Shown: positions 6,433 through 14,230, counted from the first letter of the stretch. The stretch is 21,495 bases of DNA from Candidatus Aenigmatarchaeota archaeon (GCA_011773475.1 WVXN01000059.1:1-21495); one strand, 5' to 3'. Notes: generated from the letters alone by a model not told the origin. Translations and numbers: made by a program.

Positions 6433-7802
6433 TAAACCACATTCAAATCTTTTTCAAAGTATTCTCTAAGGAATATTCTAAATTCCTTTGGTAATTTTTT
6501 CATTAATTCAATTGCTCCATCTCCATCACCTATTTTGCAATTTTTAATGAGGGGAGCAATCTTGCTTGGAATACCACCCTCTAATAATTCGTTTTTCGGT
6601 TTTTTAAATAAATTTTTCAAAAACTGTGAAACTTCAGTAAATTCTTTTTCAAGTTCAACAACCCACTTCTCTCCTTCAATAAAAACCTTTTCTTTCTTGT
6701 AATGTTTTAAGAATTCTTCTGCATGTTTACTAAAGACGTCGGGTCCTATGTTTTTTGAAACTTTAGGTATTTGCCATTCTTTCATTTCCAAAATTAAAAC
6801 ACATTTTTTATTACAATAAAAATCATTTCTTAATACTTCAAAACCATTTTGCATAACTGTCTTTCCCACTATTTTACAAAATCTTTTCATCTGAGGATAT
6901 AAAATATCTTCTATGACCTTAGGCCTCTTAAAAGCTATTAAATACCACCTTGTTCCTCTTTTTTTGATTTTTTTTGAAATTTCAGCTATTGAATAGGGTT
7001 TTAAAGGTTTTTTGAAAAAGAATTCTTTTTTTGGATTTTCAATAAAATCTTTACAAGCTTTAACAAATGTATAAAACTTCTCAACAGAAACTGCGGCTGC
7101 CACATTTCTATTTTTATCAACAGGGTCTATTACAATCAAAGGGGTTTTAAATTTTTTTGTTAACCTTTCTTTGTCTTCATTACCAAAAGTTATAACATGA
7201 CCTGCTCTCCATTTAGACACATTTTTAACACAATCCATAAAACTTCCATATTTTATGATTAATAACTCACAAAGATAACCAGAAAAACCTAGAGTTTTTA
7301 CATCAGCTCCGTAGCATTTGTTAGCTATGCAAAAATGTTTTAATAATCTAACTTCATCAGGCTTTTTAAGATTTTTCTTAACAAATCTCACATGATGAGG
7401 TGTTCTATCAACTGCAGATTTTATGTTTTCAGGATGTTTGATTTTATAACAAGGAACTATATCTACTTGGAACTTTCCCACCCATCCTCTTAGATATGGA
7501 TGCTCAGCAAATGCTATTTGGTATCTTCCTTTAAGGATTTTTATTATGTCTTTAGCCAGTTTAAGACCCTTTTCTTCTAGTTGTTTTTTGGTAATATTTG
7601 GACTAAATAACAAGAATAAATCTAGTTCATATTTTTTGGCTAACCAAGTATCTTTCTCAACAGAACCGCAAATTATTGGTTTCATATCTTTAGACAATTT
7701 TCCAGAAGTTTCTATTAATTTCTCAATAAAATTATCCATTTCTCTTTCCTCCTTTTTACTCGGTTTTATTATTTTTAGAACTGATTTTAGGTTCATTTTC
7801 AC
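6432..7802 (-). CDS. cca: CCA-adding enzyme, archaeal class I tRNA nucleotidyltransferase
   Basis: 456 residues (454 from the internal ATG at 7796), normal for archaeal class I enzymes. It adds CCA to tRNA 3' ends without a nucleic acid template. The polymerase motif is GSVEKDTWL (45-54) followed by ELDLFLLF, giving carboxylates E59 and D61, with the third in FQVDIVPCY (D114). A Glu at the first position is normal in this class (Archaeoglobus uses E59/D61/D110). The helical middle contains LGFSGYLCELL, and the C-terminal half is the tRNA-binding body and tail. GTG at 7802 lies within CGGTGAAAATG, so the Shine-Dalgarno overlaps one start and is only two bases from the other. It heads the run leading to RNase Z. 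Confidence 0.95.
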   Translation of the reverse strand: MKMNLKSVLKIIKPSKKEEREMDNFIEKLIETSGKLSKDMKPIICGSVEKDTWLAKKYELDLFLLFSPNITKKQLEEKGLKLAKDIIKILKGRYQIAFAEHPYLRGWVGKFQVDIVPCYKIKHPENIKSAVDRTPHHVRFVKKNLKKPDEVRLLKHFCIANKCYGADVKTLGFSGYLCELLIIKYGSFMDCVKNVSKWRAGHVITFGNEDKERLTKKFKTPLIVIDPVDKNRNVAAAVSVEKFYTFVKACKDFIENPKKEFFFKKPLKPYSIAEISKKIKKRGTRWYLIAFKRPKVIEDILYPQMKRFCKIVGKTVMQNGFEVLRNDFYCNKKCVLILEMKEWQIPKVSKNIGPDVFSKHAEEFLKHYKKEKVFIEGEKWVVELEKEFTEVSQFLKNLFKKPKNELLEGGIPSKIAPLIKNCKIGDGDGAIELMKKLPKEFRIFLREYFEKDLNVV

Positions 7803-7839
7803 CGATTAGATTTATAAGTAAGGAAGTAAATAAAGTTTT

Positions 7840-8487
7840 ATGGTCAGTATCGCATACTTTCAAGAAATGTGGGTCAGTATTTGGTATAATTTCGTGTGGA
7901 GTTTCCCCCTTCTATTATGGGCATTAATCTTGCTATTAATAGGTCTTATAATTGGAAAAGTTGGGGGATGGATAGTAAAGCAGTTCTTAGTTAAGATGAA
8001 ACTAGACCAATATGTTTTTGAAAAAGACAAGTTTAAAATGAAAATTTCAGATATATTTGCAGCTTTAACTAGGTGGATATTATATCTTTCTTTTATTTTA
8101 ATCGCTACAACATATTTGAGTTTTGCACCAGAATTAGCTAGTTTGATCAAATATGCTATAGGATTTTTGGCAGGAATGGTAGAAGCAACAATCATAATTG
8201 TAATCGGTTACAGCTTGGCTTGCTACATAAAAGAAAGGGTTATACAATCGAAAACTATTTACGGAGATATAGTTGCAAACATAATATTTTTCCTAATACT
8301 CTATGTTTCCATAGCATTGGCACTACCCTTTGTCGGCATAGACACCCAACTAATTAATTGGATATTAATTGTAATAATTGCTTCACTTGGTTTAGGAATG
8401 GCAATTGCAATTGGTCTAGGATTGAAAGACGTTGTCAGAGACATTGGAAAAAATTATTCCAAGAGGTTCACAAAGAAAAGAAGATAA
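7840..8487 (+). CDS. Membrane protein with MscS-type conserved TM-helix repeats, lacking the channel beta domain
   Basis: 215 residues with about five hydrophobic helices (roughly 18-46, 73-100, 105-135, 143-167 and 170-197). The last helix is Gly/Ala rich and runs into GLGLKDVVRDIG, the pattern of conserved TM-helix proteins related to mechanosensitive channels. It stops in a basic tail (KNYSKRFTKKRR) where MscS would continue into its beta domain, so channel activity is uncertain. An upstream TTTATAAG at 7810-7817 lies about 27 bp before the ATG, suggesting a leaderless transcript. A CBS-domain gene follows after nine bases; a nucleotide-sensing partner is an inference from adjacency. Confidence 0.8.
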   Translation: MVSIAYFQEMWVSIWYNFVWSFPLLLWALILLLIGLIIGKVGGWIVKQFLVKMKLDQYVFEKDKFKMKISDIFAALTRWILYLSFILIATTYLSFAPELASLIKYAIGFLAGMVEATIIIVIGYSLACYIKERVIQSKTIYGDIVANIIFFLILYVSIALALPFVGIDTQLINWILIVIIASLGLGMAIAIGLGLKDVVRDIGKNYSKRFTKKRR

Positions 8488-8496
8488 TAGATTAGT

Positions 8497-8928
8497 ATGT
8501 TAGTAAAAGAAATAATGACTACTAATGTAAAAACTATTAGACCTGAGGATACAGTTAAAAACTTAGCTGAAGGAATGGTTAAAAATAAAATAGGCTCTTT
8601 AGTAGTTATTTCAGGTTCAGGAGAAGTTGTTGGTATAGCAACAGAAAGAGATGTCATAGAACATGTTATTATTTTAGAAAAAAATCCTGAAGAGGTAAAG
8701 GTTCAAGAAGTGATGACAACAGACTTGATAACAATTAACCCTACCAATACATTAGAGGAAGCAGCAGACATTATGGTGCATCATGAAATAAAGAAACTTC
8801 CTGTGATCGATGGAGGAAGGCTAGTGGGAATTGTTACTGCTACTGACCTTATAGCTTATGAGAACAAATTAGTAGAAAAAATAGCACATCTCATAATGGC
8901 TTCTCCAATGAAAAGTATTGGTGGCTAA
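8497..8928 (+). CDS. Two-CBS-domain (Bateman module) protein
   Basis: 143 residues made almost entirely of two CBS domains. The first covers about residues 4-60 (VKEIMTTNVKTIRPEDTV ... GIATERDVIEHV), the second about 69-125 (VQEVMTTDLITINPTNTLEE ... LVGIVTATDLI). Such modules bind adenine nucleotides and report energy state to partner proteins. No DNA-binding or catalytic domain is attached. It follows the membrane-helix gene by nine bases, so it may regulate that protein. Its last four bases overlap the end of the convergent glycosylase gene. Confidence 0.93.
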   Translation: MLVKEIMTTNVKTIRPEDTVKNLAEGMVKNKIGSLVVISGSGEVVGIATERDVIEHVIILEKNPEEVKVQEVMTTDLITINPTNTLEEAADIMVHHEIKKLPVIDGGRLVGIVTATDLIAYENKLVEKIAHLIMASPMKSIGG

Positions 8929-9542
8929 CCATAAAATTCTTTTTCTCCAGATTGGTATAACCATATAGCAATATCTAATTCTTCTGGAGGTATTTTTAGT
9001 TCTTTTGATAATCTCAAGAACTTGTTTTCTAGTTCAATATATTGTTTTTTAGTTAAGCTTCCTGATCCTTTTTCATTGTATCCTATTCTTCTAAGAAAAT
9101 TTTGAATATGGACGTCTATGATAGTCAGACCTTTAAAACCAACATTTCTCATAAAATGTGAACTCTCTTTCAATCCTATTCCTCTTATATTTTCTATTAG
9201 CCATTCCCTGAATTCTTTCGGATCTCCATTAATTCTTCTCTTTATTTCAGGCAATTTTTTTCTAGCTTCTATGATGTAAACAGCTTTTCTTTCGGGGAAC
9301 CTCACCCTCTTCAAATAATTTCTAATTTCTTCTAAATCAGCTGTAAATAACTTCTTATCAGCTTTTAATTTATCAACAACTTCTCTGCAATTCCTAGCTC
9401 TCGACTGAGGTGTTAGAATACAGAAACATAATTCTCCGAACAGACACTCATCGTCCTTCATATCACATGTTCTAATAAATTTCCTTATCCCAACTTTCTT
9501 ATTTTCATAGAATTCTAAAAGTTTATTTACTTCTATTTTCAT
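8925..9542 (-). CDS. ogg: 8-oxoguanine DNA glycosylase / AP lyase, Ogg2 type
   Basis: 205 residues, typical of archaeal Ogg2. The enzyme removes 8-oxoguanine and nicks the abasic site by beta-elimination. A helix-hairpin-helix segment IRGIGLKESSHF (119-130) carries the catalytic lysine K125, and IIDVHIQNFLRRIG (141-154) supplies the catalytic aspartate D143, the same 18-residue spacing as in the Methanocaldococcus enzyme (K129/D147). ILTPQSRARNC and the final SGEKEFYG are also family features. It is divergent from the ABC transporter genes across a 29-bp spacer and convergent with the CBS gene, which it overlaps by four bases. With nfo it supplies a base-excision pair, though it is not in the same operon. 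Confidence 0.93.
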   Translation of the reverse strand: MKIEVNKLLEFYENKKVGIRKFIRTCDMKDDECLFGELCFCILTPQSRARNCREVVDKLKADKKLFTADLEEIRNYLKRVRFPERKAVYIIEARKKLPEIKRRINGDPKEFREWLIENIRGIGLKESSHFMRNVGFKGLTIIDVHIQNFLRRIGYNEKGSGSLTKKQYIELENKFLRLSKELKIPPEELDIAIWLYQSGEKEFYG

Positions 9543-9571
9543 AATAATCTCATAGTTTTAAAATTATATAT
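9543..9571. promoter_or_regulatory. 29-bp divergent promoter between ogg and the ABC operon
   Basis: The spacer is almost only A and T and contains TTTTAAAATTATATATA. TATA-like sequence lies about 24 bp from the ogg ATG on one side and about 20-25 bp from the ABC ATGs on the other. Both genes are probably leaderless and may compete for the same TBP site. Confidence 0.45.
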
Positions 9572-10252
9572 ATGATTTCCATGAAACCTGTAGTTGAAAT
9601 GAGAAACGTTATAAAAGAATACATTATGGGAGAAGTTAGAGTAAAAGCTATAAACGGAGTTAGTTTAAAAATAAAAAAATCTGAAAACATAGCATTAATG
9701 GGACCATCCGGTTCAGGAAAATCTACAATGCTTCATTTAGTAGGATGTTTAGATAGGTCAACAAGAGGAAAGATTTTTATAGATGGGAACAATGTTTCCA
9801 ATTTAAATGATAATGAGTTAGCTGTTATTAGAAGAAAGAAAATAGGATTTATATTCCAATTTTTTAATCTCATACCATCTTTTACAGCTTTAGGAAACGT
9901 TGAGCTTCCTATGATGTTCTCAAGAACTCCAAACAGAGAAAAAAAAGCCAAAGAATTGCTAAAAGCAGTGGGTTTAGAGCACAGATCCCATCATTATCCT
10001 TCCCAACTTAGTGGTGGAGAAACTCAAAGAGTGGCAATAGCAAGAGCCTTAGCAAATGATCCTCAAATAGTATTAGCTGATGAACCTACAGGTAATTTAG
10101 ATTCTAAAGCTGGAGAAGAGATAATGGAAATCTTGATAAAACTTAATAAGGAAAAAGGAGTAACTTTATTAATTGTTACTCACGATAATTTGATAGCTAA
10201 ACATGCTAGAAGAAAAATTAAATTAAAAGATGGAAAAATATCAAGTGGATAA
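9572..10252 (+). CDS. ABC transporter ATPase, MacB/LolD type
   Basis: 226 residues, normal length. It hydrolyses ATP to drive the FtsX-type permeases encoded downstream. Walker A is GPSGSGKST (44-52), the Q-loop Gln is in FIFQFFN (Q96), the signature is LSGGETQR (146-153), Walker B is IVLADEPTGNLDS (166-178) and the H-loop is VTHD (H204). The LNDNELAVIRRKKIGFIFQF segment is typical of the LolD/MacB subfamily. In-frame ATGs at 9572 and 9581 are both possible; the second lies about 25 bp from the TATA and is plausible as leaderless. The next gene begins two bases after the stop. Confidence 0.95.
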   Translation: MISMKPVVEMRNVIKEYIMGEVRVKAINGVSLKIKKSENIALMGPSGSGKSTMLHLVGCLDRSTRGKIFIDGNNVSNLNDNELAVIRRKKIGFIFQFFNLIPSFTALGNVELPMMFSRTPNREKKAKELLKAVGLEHRSHHYPSQLSGGETQRVAIARALANDPQIVLADEPTGNLDSKAGEEIMEILIKLNKEKGVTLLIVTHDNLIAKHARRKIKLKDGKISSG

Positions 10253-10254
10253 TT

Positions 10255-11385
10255 ATGAAAAAAATAATAATTTTAATATTGTTGTTACTTTCAATTGGAA
10301 TAGCTGAAGCTGTTAATGTGTCTTTGACTGTTTCTTGGTCACTTTCTTTATCTACTGTAAGACCAGGTGGAAATTTAATAATCTATTTAACAGCGAGTAA
10401 TCCAGGTCTTGATTTAAATGGTATTATTCTGACAGCAACTGCAGGACCTTATATAACCTTGACTTCGGGAAGCAAAATAGAACTCGGAGACATGCCTGCC
10501 ACAACATCCCAACAATCTTCAATATCCATAAAAGTTGATAAAAATGCAGAAGCAACCACCTCTTATGTTTATCTAGAAGCCAAGTATTATTATAGTAATT
10601 CTGAATACAAAAGAGAATTTTATGTACCAATAACAATTAAGAAAGAACCAGTTCTAGAAATTATTAATGTAGATTTTAATGATACTATTGAACCAGGAAA
10701 AACTTTCTCTCTAGCTTTTGATGTTTCTAATAAGGGCGATAGTACAGCAAGGGATTTAAAAGTTAAATTAAATAAAACATCTTTATTCACAACACCTGGA
10801 TCAACAGGAGAGATTATAATTGCTGAACTGAATCCTTCAGAATCTAAAACCGTAGATTTTCTTGTGACAATTAATCCAGGAGCAGATATAGGAATAGAAT
10901 CGATCCCAGTCAATCTTTCTTTTATGGACGATACTAAATCAAATAGCTATACACAAATGAATAATATTGGTCTAAAAGTCTCAGGAAACATTGATTTTGT
11001 AGTTACAGTGGATTCTTATACCAATTTCTACTATGGTCGAATCGGTGAAGTATCTATATCTTTTTCAAATCGTGGTTTAGCATCAGCTGAATACATCCAA
11101 GTAATTGCTGATTCGGAGTTTGGCTCAAAAGAATTTTATATAGGAAGTCTAGATTCTGATGATTCGGAAACAATTGATTTACCCCAAAATCTAGCTAAAG
11201 CTTCAGGAAAATATCCAGTTCATTTAACCTTAAACTACAGAGATAAATTTGATAATGAATATTCCTTTGAAAAAACAATTGAAGTAACACCCAACAATGC
11301 TCCACTAGATTATACTACCATTTTAATTGTGATAGTCGTTCTAGCAGTTATTGTATATTGGATTTACAAAAAAAGAAAGAAGTGA
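10255..11385 (+). CDS. Membrane-anchored extracellular Ig-like (CARDB/COG1361-like) protein of the ABC module
   Basis: 376 residues. There is a signal peptide (IIILILLLLSIGIAEA, cut near residue 19), then three tandem beta-rich Ig-like domains (about 20-125, 130-235 and 240-340), and a C-terminal helix TTILIVIVVLAVIVYWIY followed by KKRKK. The repeats show the pattern of paired NxGxxxA-type loops (VSNKGDSTARD, FSNRGLASAEY) seen in S-layer-related COG1361/CARDB proteins. It sits between the ATPase and two permeases, an order common in archaeal MacB-like systems, where it may play the part of a periplasmic adaptor. That role is inferred. GTGGA lies just before the ATG. Confidence 0.85.
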   Translation: MKKIIILILLLLSIGIAEAVNVSLTVSWSLSLSTVRPGGNLIIYLTASNPGLDLNGIILTATAGPYITLTSGSKIELGDMPATTSQQSSISIKVDKNAEATTSYVYLEAKYYYSNSEYKREFYVPITIKKEPVLEIINVDFNDTIEPGKTFSLAFDVSNKGDSTARDLKVKLNKTSLFTTPGSTGEIIIAELNPSESKTVDFLVTINPGADIGIESIPVNLSFMDDTKSNSYTQMNNIGLKVSGNIDFVVTVDSYTNFYYGRIGEVSISFSNRGLASAEYIQVIADSEFGSKEFYIGSLDSDDSETIDLPQNLAKASGKYPVHLTLNYRDKFDNEYSFEKTIEVTPNNAPLDYTTILIVIVVLAVIVYWIYKKRKK

Positions 11386-11390
11386 TTTAA

Positions 11391-12581
11391 TTGATTAAGG
11401 AAAGTCTAGAATTATCTCTTGATAGCTTAAGGCATAGGAAAGTCAGCTCAGCTTTAACAATTCTGGGCATTGTTATTGGTATAACTGCAATTGTATCTTT
11501 AATGTCTGTAGGCGAAGGTCTACAATATGCAGTTGCTAAACAACTAGAAGCTGTTGGATCAGATAAAATAATTGTAACATCTGGCTCAGATATTATGTCA
11601 GCCTTTATGGGAGAAGGTTTGAAAGAAGATGATATAGATATGGTTGAATCTGAAAATGGTGTTGAAATAGCCTTTGGAATCTTGATGAAATCAATTTCAA
11701 TTAAATATAGAAAAGAAAATTTAATAGGTCAAGTGATTGGTATACGATCAAAAGATACAGAAAAGATTTTTGAACAAATGAAAGTTTGGGAAATGGATAG
11801 TGGAAGATACTTCAAATCTGGTGAAAAAGGAATTGCTGTAATTGGTAAAAGAGCTACAGAAAATCTTTTTGAAAGAGAAATCAGCATTGGAGATTCCTTA
11901 TATGTAAAAGGTGAAAAATTCAGGGTTATAGGAATTTTAAAATCTACAGCCAATAATCAAAGAGATAAATCTATATTTATACCAATGGAACAACTAAGAG
12001 ATATCACTGACAGCAAAGATTCATTATCAATGATTTTTGCCAAAGTTTCTGATACATCTAGAATAGAAAAAATTGCTGATGAAATAGAACAAGAACTTGA
12101 CGAAGAATATGGTGAAGGATACTTTCAAGCCACCACAAGTGAACAAATGGCTGAAAGTGTAGGATCAATATTTTCAATTATTACATTTGTTCTTGGAGGT
12201 ATTGCATCAATAGCATTAATTGTTGCTGGCGTTGGTATAGCTAACACAATGTTCGCGTCAATCATGGAAAGAACAAAAGAAATTGGTGTTATGAAGGCTA
12301 TTGGAGCTACAAATTATAATATCATGGAAATATTTTTAATAGAATCAAGCTTGTTAGGAATTTTCGGAGGTATAATAGGCTGTGTAATAGGATTTGTAAT
12401 ATCGCAAATAATAACATTATTTGCAGGAAGCTTTTTACCTGTCCCCTTTGAAACTGTTGTAACAATAGAAACAATTATAATGAGTTTAAGCTTTTCCGTT
12501 ATTGTAGGCATTATATCAGGTCTCTGGCCCGCAAGAAAAGCTGCTAAAATGCAACCAGTAGAAGCCTTGAGGAGCGATTAA
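11391..12581 (+). CDS. MacB/FtsX-type ABC permease, first copy
   Basis: 396 residues, with the four-helix MacB layout: one N-terminal helix (SALTILGIVIGITAIVSLMS), a large external domain (about 45-255), and three C-terminal helices ending in LWPARKAAKMQPVEALR. The segment ERTKEIGVMKAIGATNYNIM is the standard FtsX coupling-helix region. The start is TTG: GTGA lies five bases upstream (AAGTGATTTAATTG) and the N-terminus aligns with the next gene. It follows the Ig-like gene by five bases. It is paralogous to the next gene along its whole length, with two stretches of near-identical DNA. Confidence 0.93.
   Translation: MIKESLELSLDSLRHRKVSSALTILGIVIGITAIVSLMSVGEGLQYAVAKQLEAVGSDKIIVTSGSDIMSAFMGEGLKEDDIDMVESENGVEIAFGILMKSISIKYRKENLIGQVIGIRSKDTEKIFEQMKVWEMDSGRYFKSGEKGIAVIGKRATENLFEREISIGDSLYVKGEKFRVIGILKSTANNQRDKSIFIPMEQLRDITDSKDSLSMIFAKVSDTSRIEKIADEIEQELDEEYGEGYFQATTSEQMAESVGSIFSIITFVLGGIASIALIVAGVGIANTMFASIMERTKEIGVMKAIGATNYNIMEIFLIESSLLGIFGGIIGCVIGFVISQIITLFAGSFLPVPFETVVTIETIIMSLSFSVIVGIISGLWPARKAAKMQPVEALRSD
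12264..12359 (+). repeat. 96-bp near-identical tract shared by the two permease genes (tract 1)
   Basis: This matches 13480-13575 with one synonymous difference (AAG/AAA). It codes for MERTKEIGVMKAIGATNYNI and the first part of the next helix. Flanking DNA is much less alike, including third codon positions, which points to recent gene conversion more than protein constraint. Confidence 0.85.
12492..12566 (+). repeat. 75-bp identical tract shared by the two permease genes (tract 2)
   Basis: This is identical to 13708-13782 and codes for the last helix and the LWPARKAAKMQPVEA tail. The DNA between tract 1 and tract 2 has diverged, so at least two conversion events or one patchy event are implied. 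Confidence 0.85.
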
Positions 12582-12591
12582 AGTGATGTGA

Positions 12592-13797
12592 ATGTTGCAA
12601 CAAAGCTTAGAAATATCATTAGATACCTTAAAACATAGAAAGATTAGCTCGATTTTAACAGTTTTAGGTATAGTTATTGGAATATCTGCAATAATTAGTT
12701 TATTGTCTATAGGTGTTGGTTTACAACAATCAATTTCTGAACAACTCGAAGGTATGGGCTCTGACAAAATAATGGTTATGCCAGGATCAGGTGATGGTTT
12801 TATGGCCGGTATGTCCGCATTTACTGCTGAAAGTTTAACAGATAAAGATGTTGAGACTGTTGAAGATATAAGCGGAGTCAAGATAGCAGCAGGCTTATTA
12901 ATGAAAACTCTTCCCATCAAATACAAAGATGAAGTAGTAACTACATATGTTACAGGAGGAACCCCTGAAGCATATAACAAAATGTTTTTAGAAATGCGGA
13001 TATTTGAGATAAATGAAGGAAGATCAGTAAAAGAGGGAGAAAGTGATGTTACAGCTATAGGTTCAAGAATTGTAGATGATGTTTTTGAAGATGATGTTAA
13101 AATCGGAGATACTTTATATGTAAAAGATAAAAAATTCAAGGTTATAGGAAATCTCAAATCAATTGGAAACAGTCAGGATGATCAAAATGTTTACATAACT
13201 CTAGATGATATGAGAGAGCTTGTTGGTGGGAAAGACTCTTTAACTCTAATATATGTACAAGTCTCAAATCCCGAAAATATTGATAATGTTGCTGAAAAAA
13301 TCGAGAAAAAACTAGAAGACAAATACGGTGAGAATACAATTACTACTTTAACAAGCGAGCAAATGACTGAGATGATGAATTCAATATTTTCAATTCTCAC
13401 ATTTGTGGTTGGAGGTATTGCATCTATATCATTACTTGTTGCTGGTGTTGGTATAGCTAATACTATGTTTATCTCTGTCATGGAAAGAACAAAAGAAATT
13501 GGTGTTATGAAAGCTATTGGAGCTACAAATTATAATATCATGGAAATATTTTTAATAGAATCAAGCTTGTTAGGATTTATTGGTGGTGCCATAGGTTCTA
13601 TAATAGGGTTTTTATTGTCTCAAATTATAAATCTTTTTGCTGTTGGAATGATTCCAGTAACATTTCAAGCAACTGTCACACCAGAAATGGTTTTATTCTG
13701 CTTAGGTTTTTCCGTTATTGTAGGCATTATATCAGGTCTCTGGCCCGCAAGAAAAGCTGCTAAAATGCAACCAGTAGAAGCCCTAAGATATGAGTAA
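12592..13797 (+). CDS. MacB/FtsX-type ABC permease, second copy
   Basis: 401 residues with the same four-helix and external-domain plan as the preceding gene. The first helix is SILTVLGIVIGISAIISLLS and the end is LWPARKAAKMQPVEALRYE. GTGAT stands four bases before the ATG. The external domain has diverged clearly from the first copy, while the DNA for the coupling helix and C-terminus has not. The two permeases may form a heterodimer with one ATPase dimer, as LolC/LolE do; substrate unknown. The operon seems to end here, since a long structured spacer follows. Confidence 0.93.
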   Translation: MLQQSLEISLDTLKHRKISSILTVLGIVIGISAIISLLSIGVGLQQSISEQLEGMGSDKIMVMPGSGDGFMAGMSAFTAESLTDKDVETVEDISGVKIAAGLLMKTLPIKYKDEVVTTYVTGGTPEAYNKMFLEMRIFEINEGRSVKEGESDVTAIGSRIVDDVFEDDVKIGDTLYVKDKKFKVIGNLKSIGNSQDDQNVYITLDDMRELVGGKDSLTLIYVQVSNPENIDNVAEKIEKKLEDKYGENTITTLTSEQMTEMMNSIFSILTFVVGGIASISLLVAGVGIANTMFISVMERTKEIGVMKAIGATNYNIMEIFLIESSLLGFIGGAIGSIIGFLLSQIINLFAVGMIPVTFQATVTPEMVLFCLGFSVIVGIISGLWPARKAAKMQPVEALRYE

Positions 13798-13854
13798 TTA
13801 ATTATATTTAAAACTTGGTTTTGACATTAAAATCAATAGCTCTAATCTATAACG

Positions 13855-13912
13855 CTTCCATTTTGGAAGTCTTGGCTTCCAAAAATTTCATAATACTTAT
13901 CAAGACTTCCAA
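13855..13912. repeat. Cluster of TTGGAAG/CTTCCAA elements forming nested inverted repeats
   Basis: The element occurs as CTTCCA (13855-13860), TTGGAAG (13863-13869), CTTCCAA (13876-13882) and CTTCCAA (13906-13912). TTTTGGAAG/CTTCCAAAA is a perfect 9-bp inverted repeat with a 6-bp gap, and TTGGAAGTCTTG (13863-13874) pairs perfectly over 12 bp with CAAGACTTCCAA (13901-13912). TGGAAGTCT recurs at 13997-14005, beside the downstream start. It could be an operator array upstream of the promoter at 13958 or an RNA switch at the end of the permease transcript. Confidence 0.7.
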
Positions 13913-13933
13913 TTTGTAATTCTTAGCATTTCT

Positions 13934-13978
13934 AATACGGAAAAAACTAATGATAGCTTTAAATATTTGTTCCGTATT
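13934..13978 (+). promoter_or_regulatory. TATA box flanked by a 9-bp inverted repeat
   Basis: AATACGGAA (13934-13942) and TTCCGTATT (13970-13978) are perfect inverted repeats 27 bp apart. Between them lies CTTTAAATA at 13957-13965. The expected start site is near 13988. A dimeric regulator bound to the two arms would cover the TBP/TFB site, so this looks like a regulated promoter for the microprotein locus. Confidence 0.6.
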
Positions 13979-13990
13979 CTTACAAATTAA

Positions 13991-14026
13991 ATGAATGGAA
14001 GTCTCCATAGGAGGCGAAAAACATGA
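13991..14026 (+). CDS. Possible 11-residue upstream ORF overlapping the acidic microprotein
   Basis: ATG at 13991 lies just past the predicted start site, so it would suit leaderless translation. It reads MNGSLHRRRKT and its stop overlaps the next ATG as ATGA. It contains the small hairpin ATGGA/TCCAT (13995-13999 and 14004-14008) and the AGGAGG of the next gene. It could couple or tune translation; it could equally be chance. Confidence 0.25.
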   Translation: MNGSLHRRRKT

Positions 14027-14109
14027 CTAAAAAAAGAAGAGAAAAAATTGAAGAAGAAGAAGATGAAGAATCAGAAGATGAATCATACGATGATGATGAA
14101 GAATGGTGA
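14023..14109 (+). CDS. 28-residue highly acidic microprotein
   Basis: The ORF begins MTKKRREKI, continues as an almost unbroken run of Glu and Asp with a few Ser, and ends DDDEEW. AGGAGG at 14009-14014 lies eight bases before the ATG, one of the two best Shine-Dalgarno sites in the window. A TATA box about 61 bp upstream supports transcription. No family is recognised and the sequence is low complexity, so the case rests on the start signals and the promoter, not homology. A basic head with an acidic tail could interact with ribosomes, histone or RNA-binding proteins; this is speculation. The alternative is that the SD belongs to a non-coding RNA fold. Confidence 0.5.
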   Translation: MTKKRREKIEEEEDEESEDESYDDDEEW

Positions 14110-14163
14110 AAAAACTCATCAAAACCAGATCATTATGCGGTATGATGAAATGTTAAATAAAAT

Positions 14164-14207
14164 GAGAAATAGTTCTTTACGATTAATTTGGTAAAGACTT
14201 ATTTCTC
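14164..14207 (+). other. Long stem-loop between the two microprotein ORFs
   Basis: The arms 14164-14180 and 14191-14207 pair at 15 of 17 positions (GAGAAATA.. with ..TATTTCTC; TTTAC with GTAAA) around a ten-base loop GATTAATTTG. It ends about ten bases before the second Shine-Dalgarno site. It might protect or separate two messages, attract a processing enzyme, or control the downstream start. Confidence 0.6.
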
Positions 14208-14230
14208 TAAATTAAATGGAGGTGAGAAAA

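Noticed and set aside
6432..7802. Loss of a catalytic Asp in the CCA-adding enzyme (ELD in place of DxD)
   Set aside because: Archaeal class I enzymes normally use Glu at this position, so it is not a defect.
8925..8928. Overlap of CBS and ogg gene ends as a sign of annotation error
   Set aside because: Both proteins end at family-typical C-termini (the glycosylase ends in EFYG), so the four-base convergent overlap is real compaction.
12516..13157. A 213-codon open frame on the minus strand opposite the second permease
   Set aside because: It lies wholly against well-supported permease genes, has a low-complexity Ser/Ile/Pro composition, and shows no start signal.
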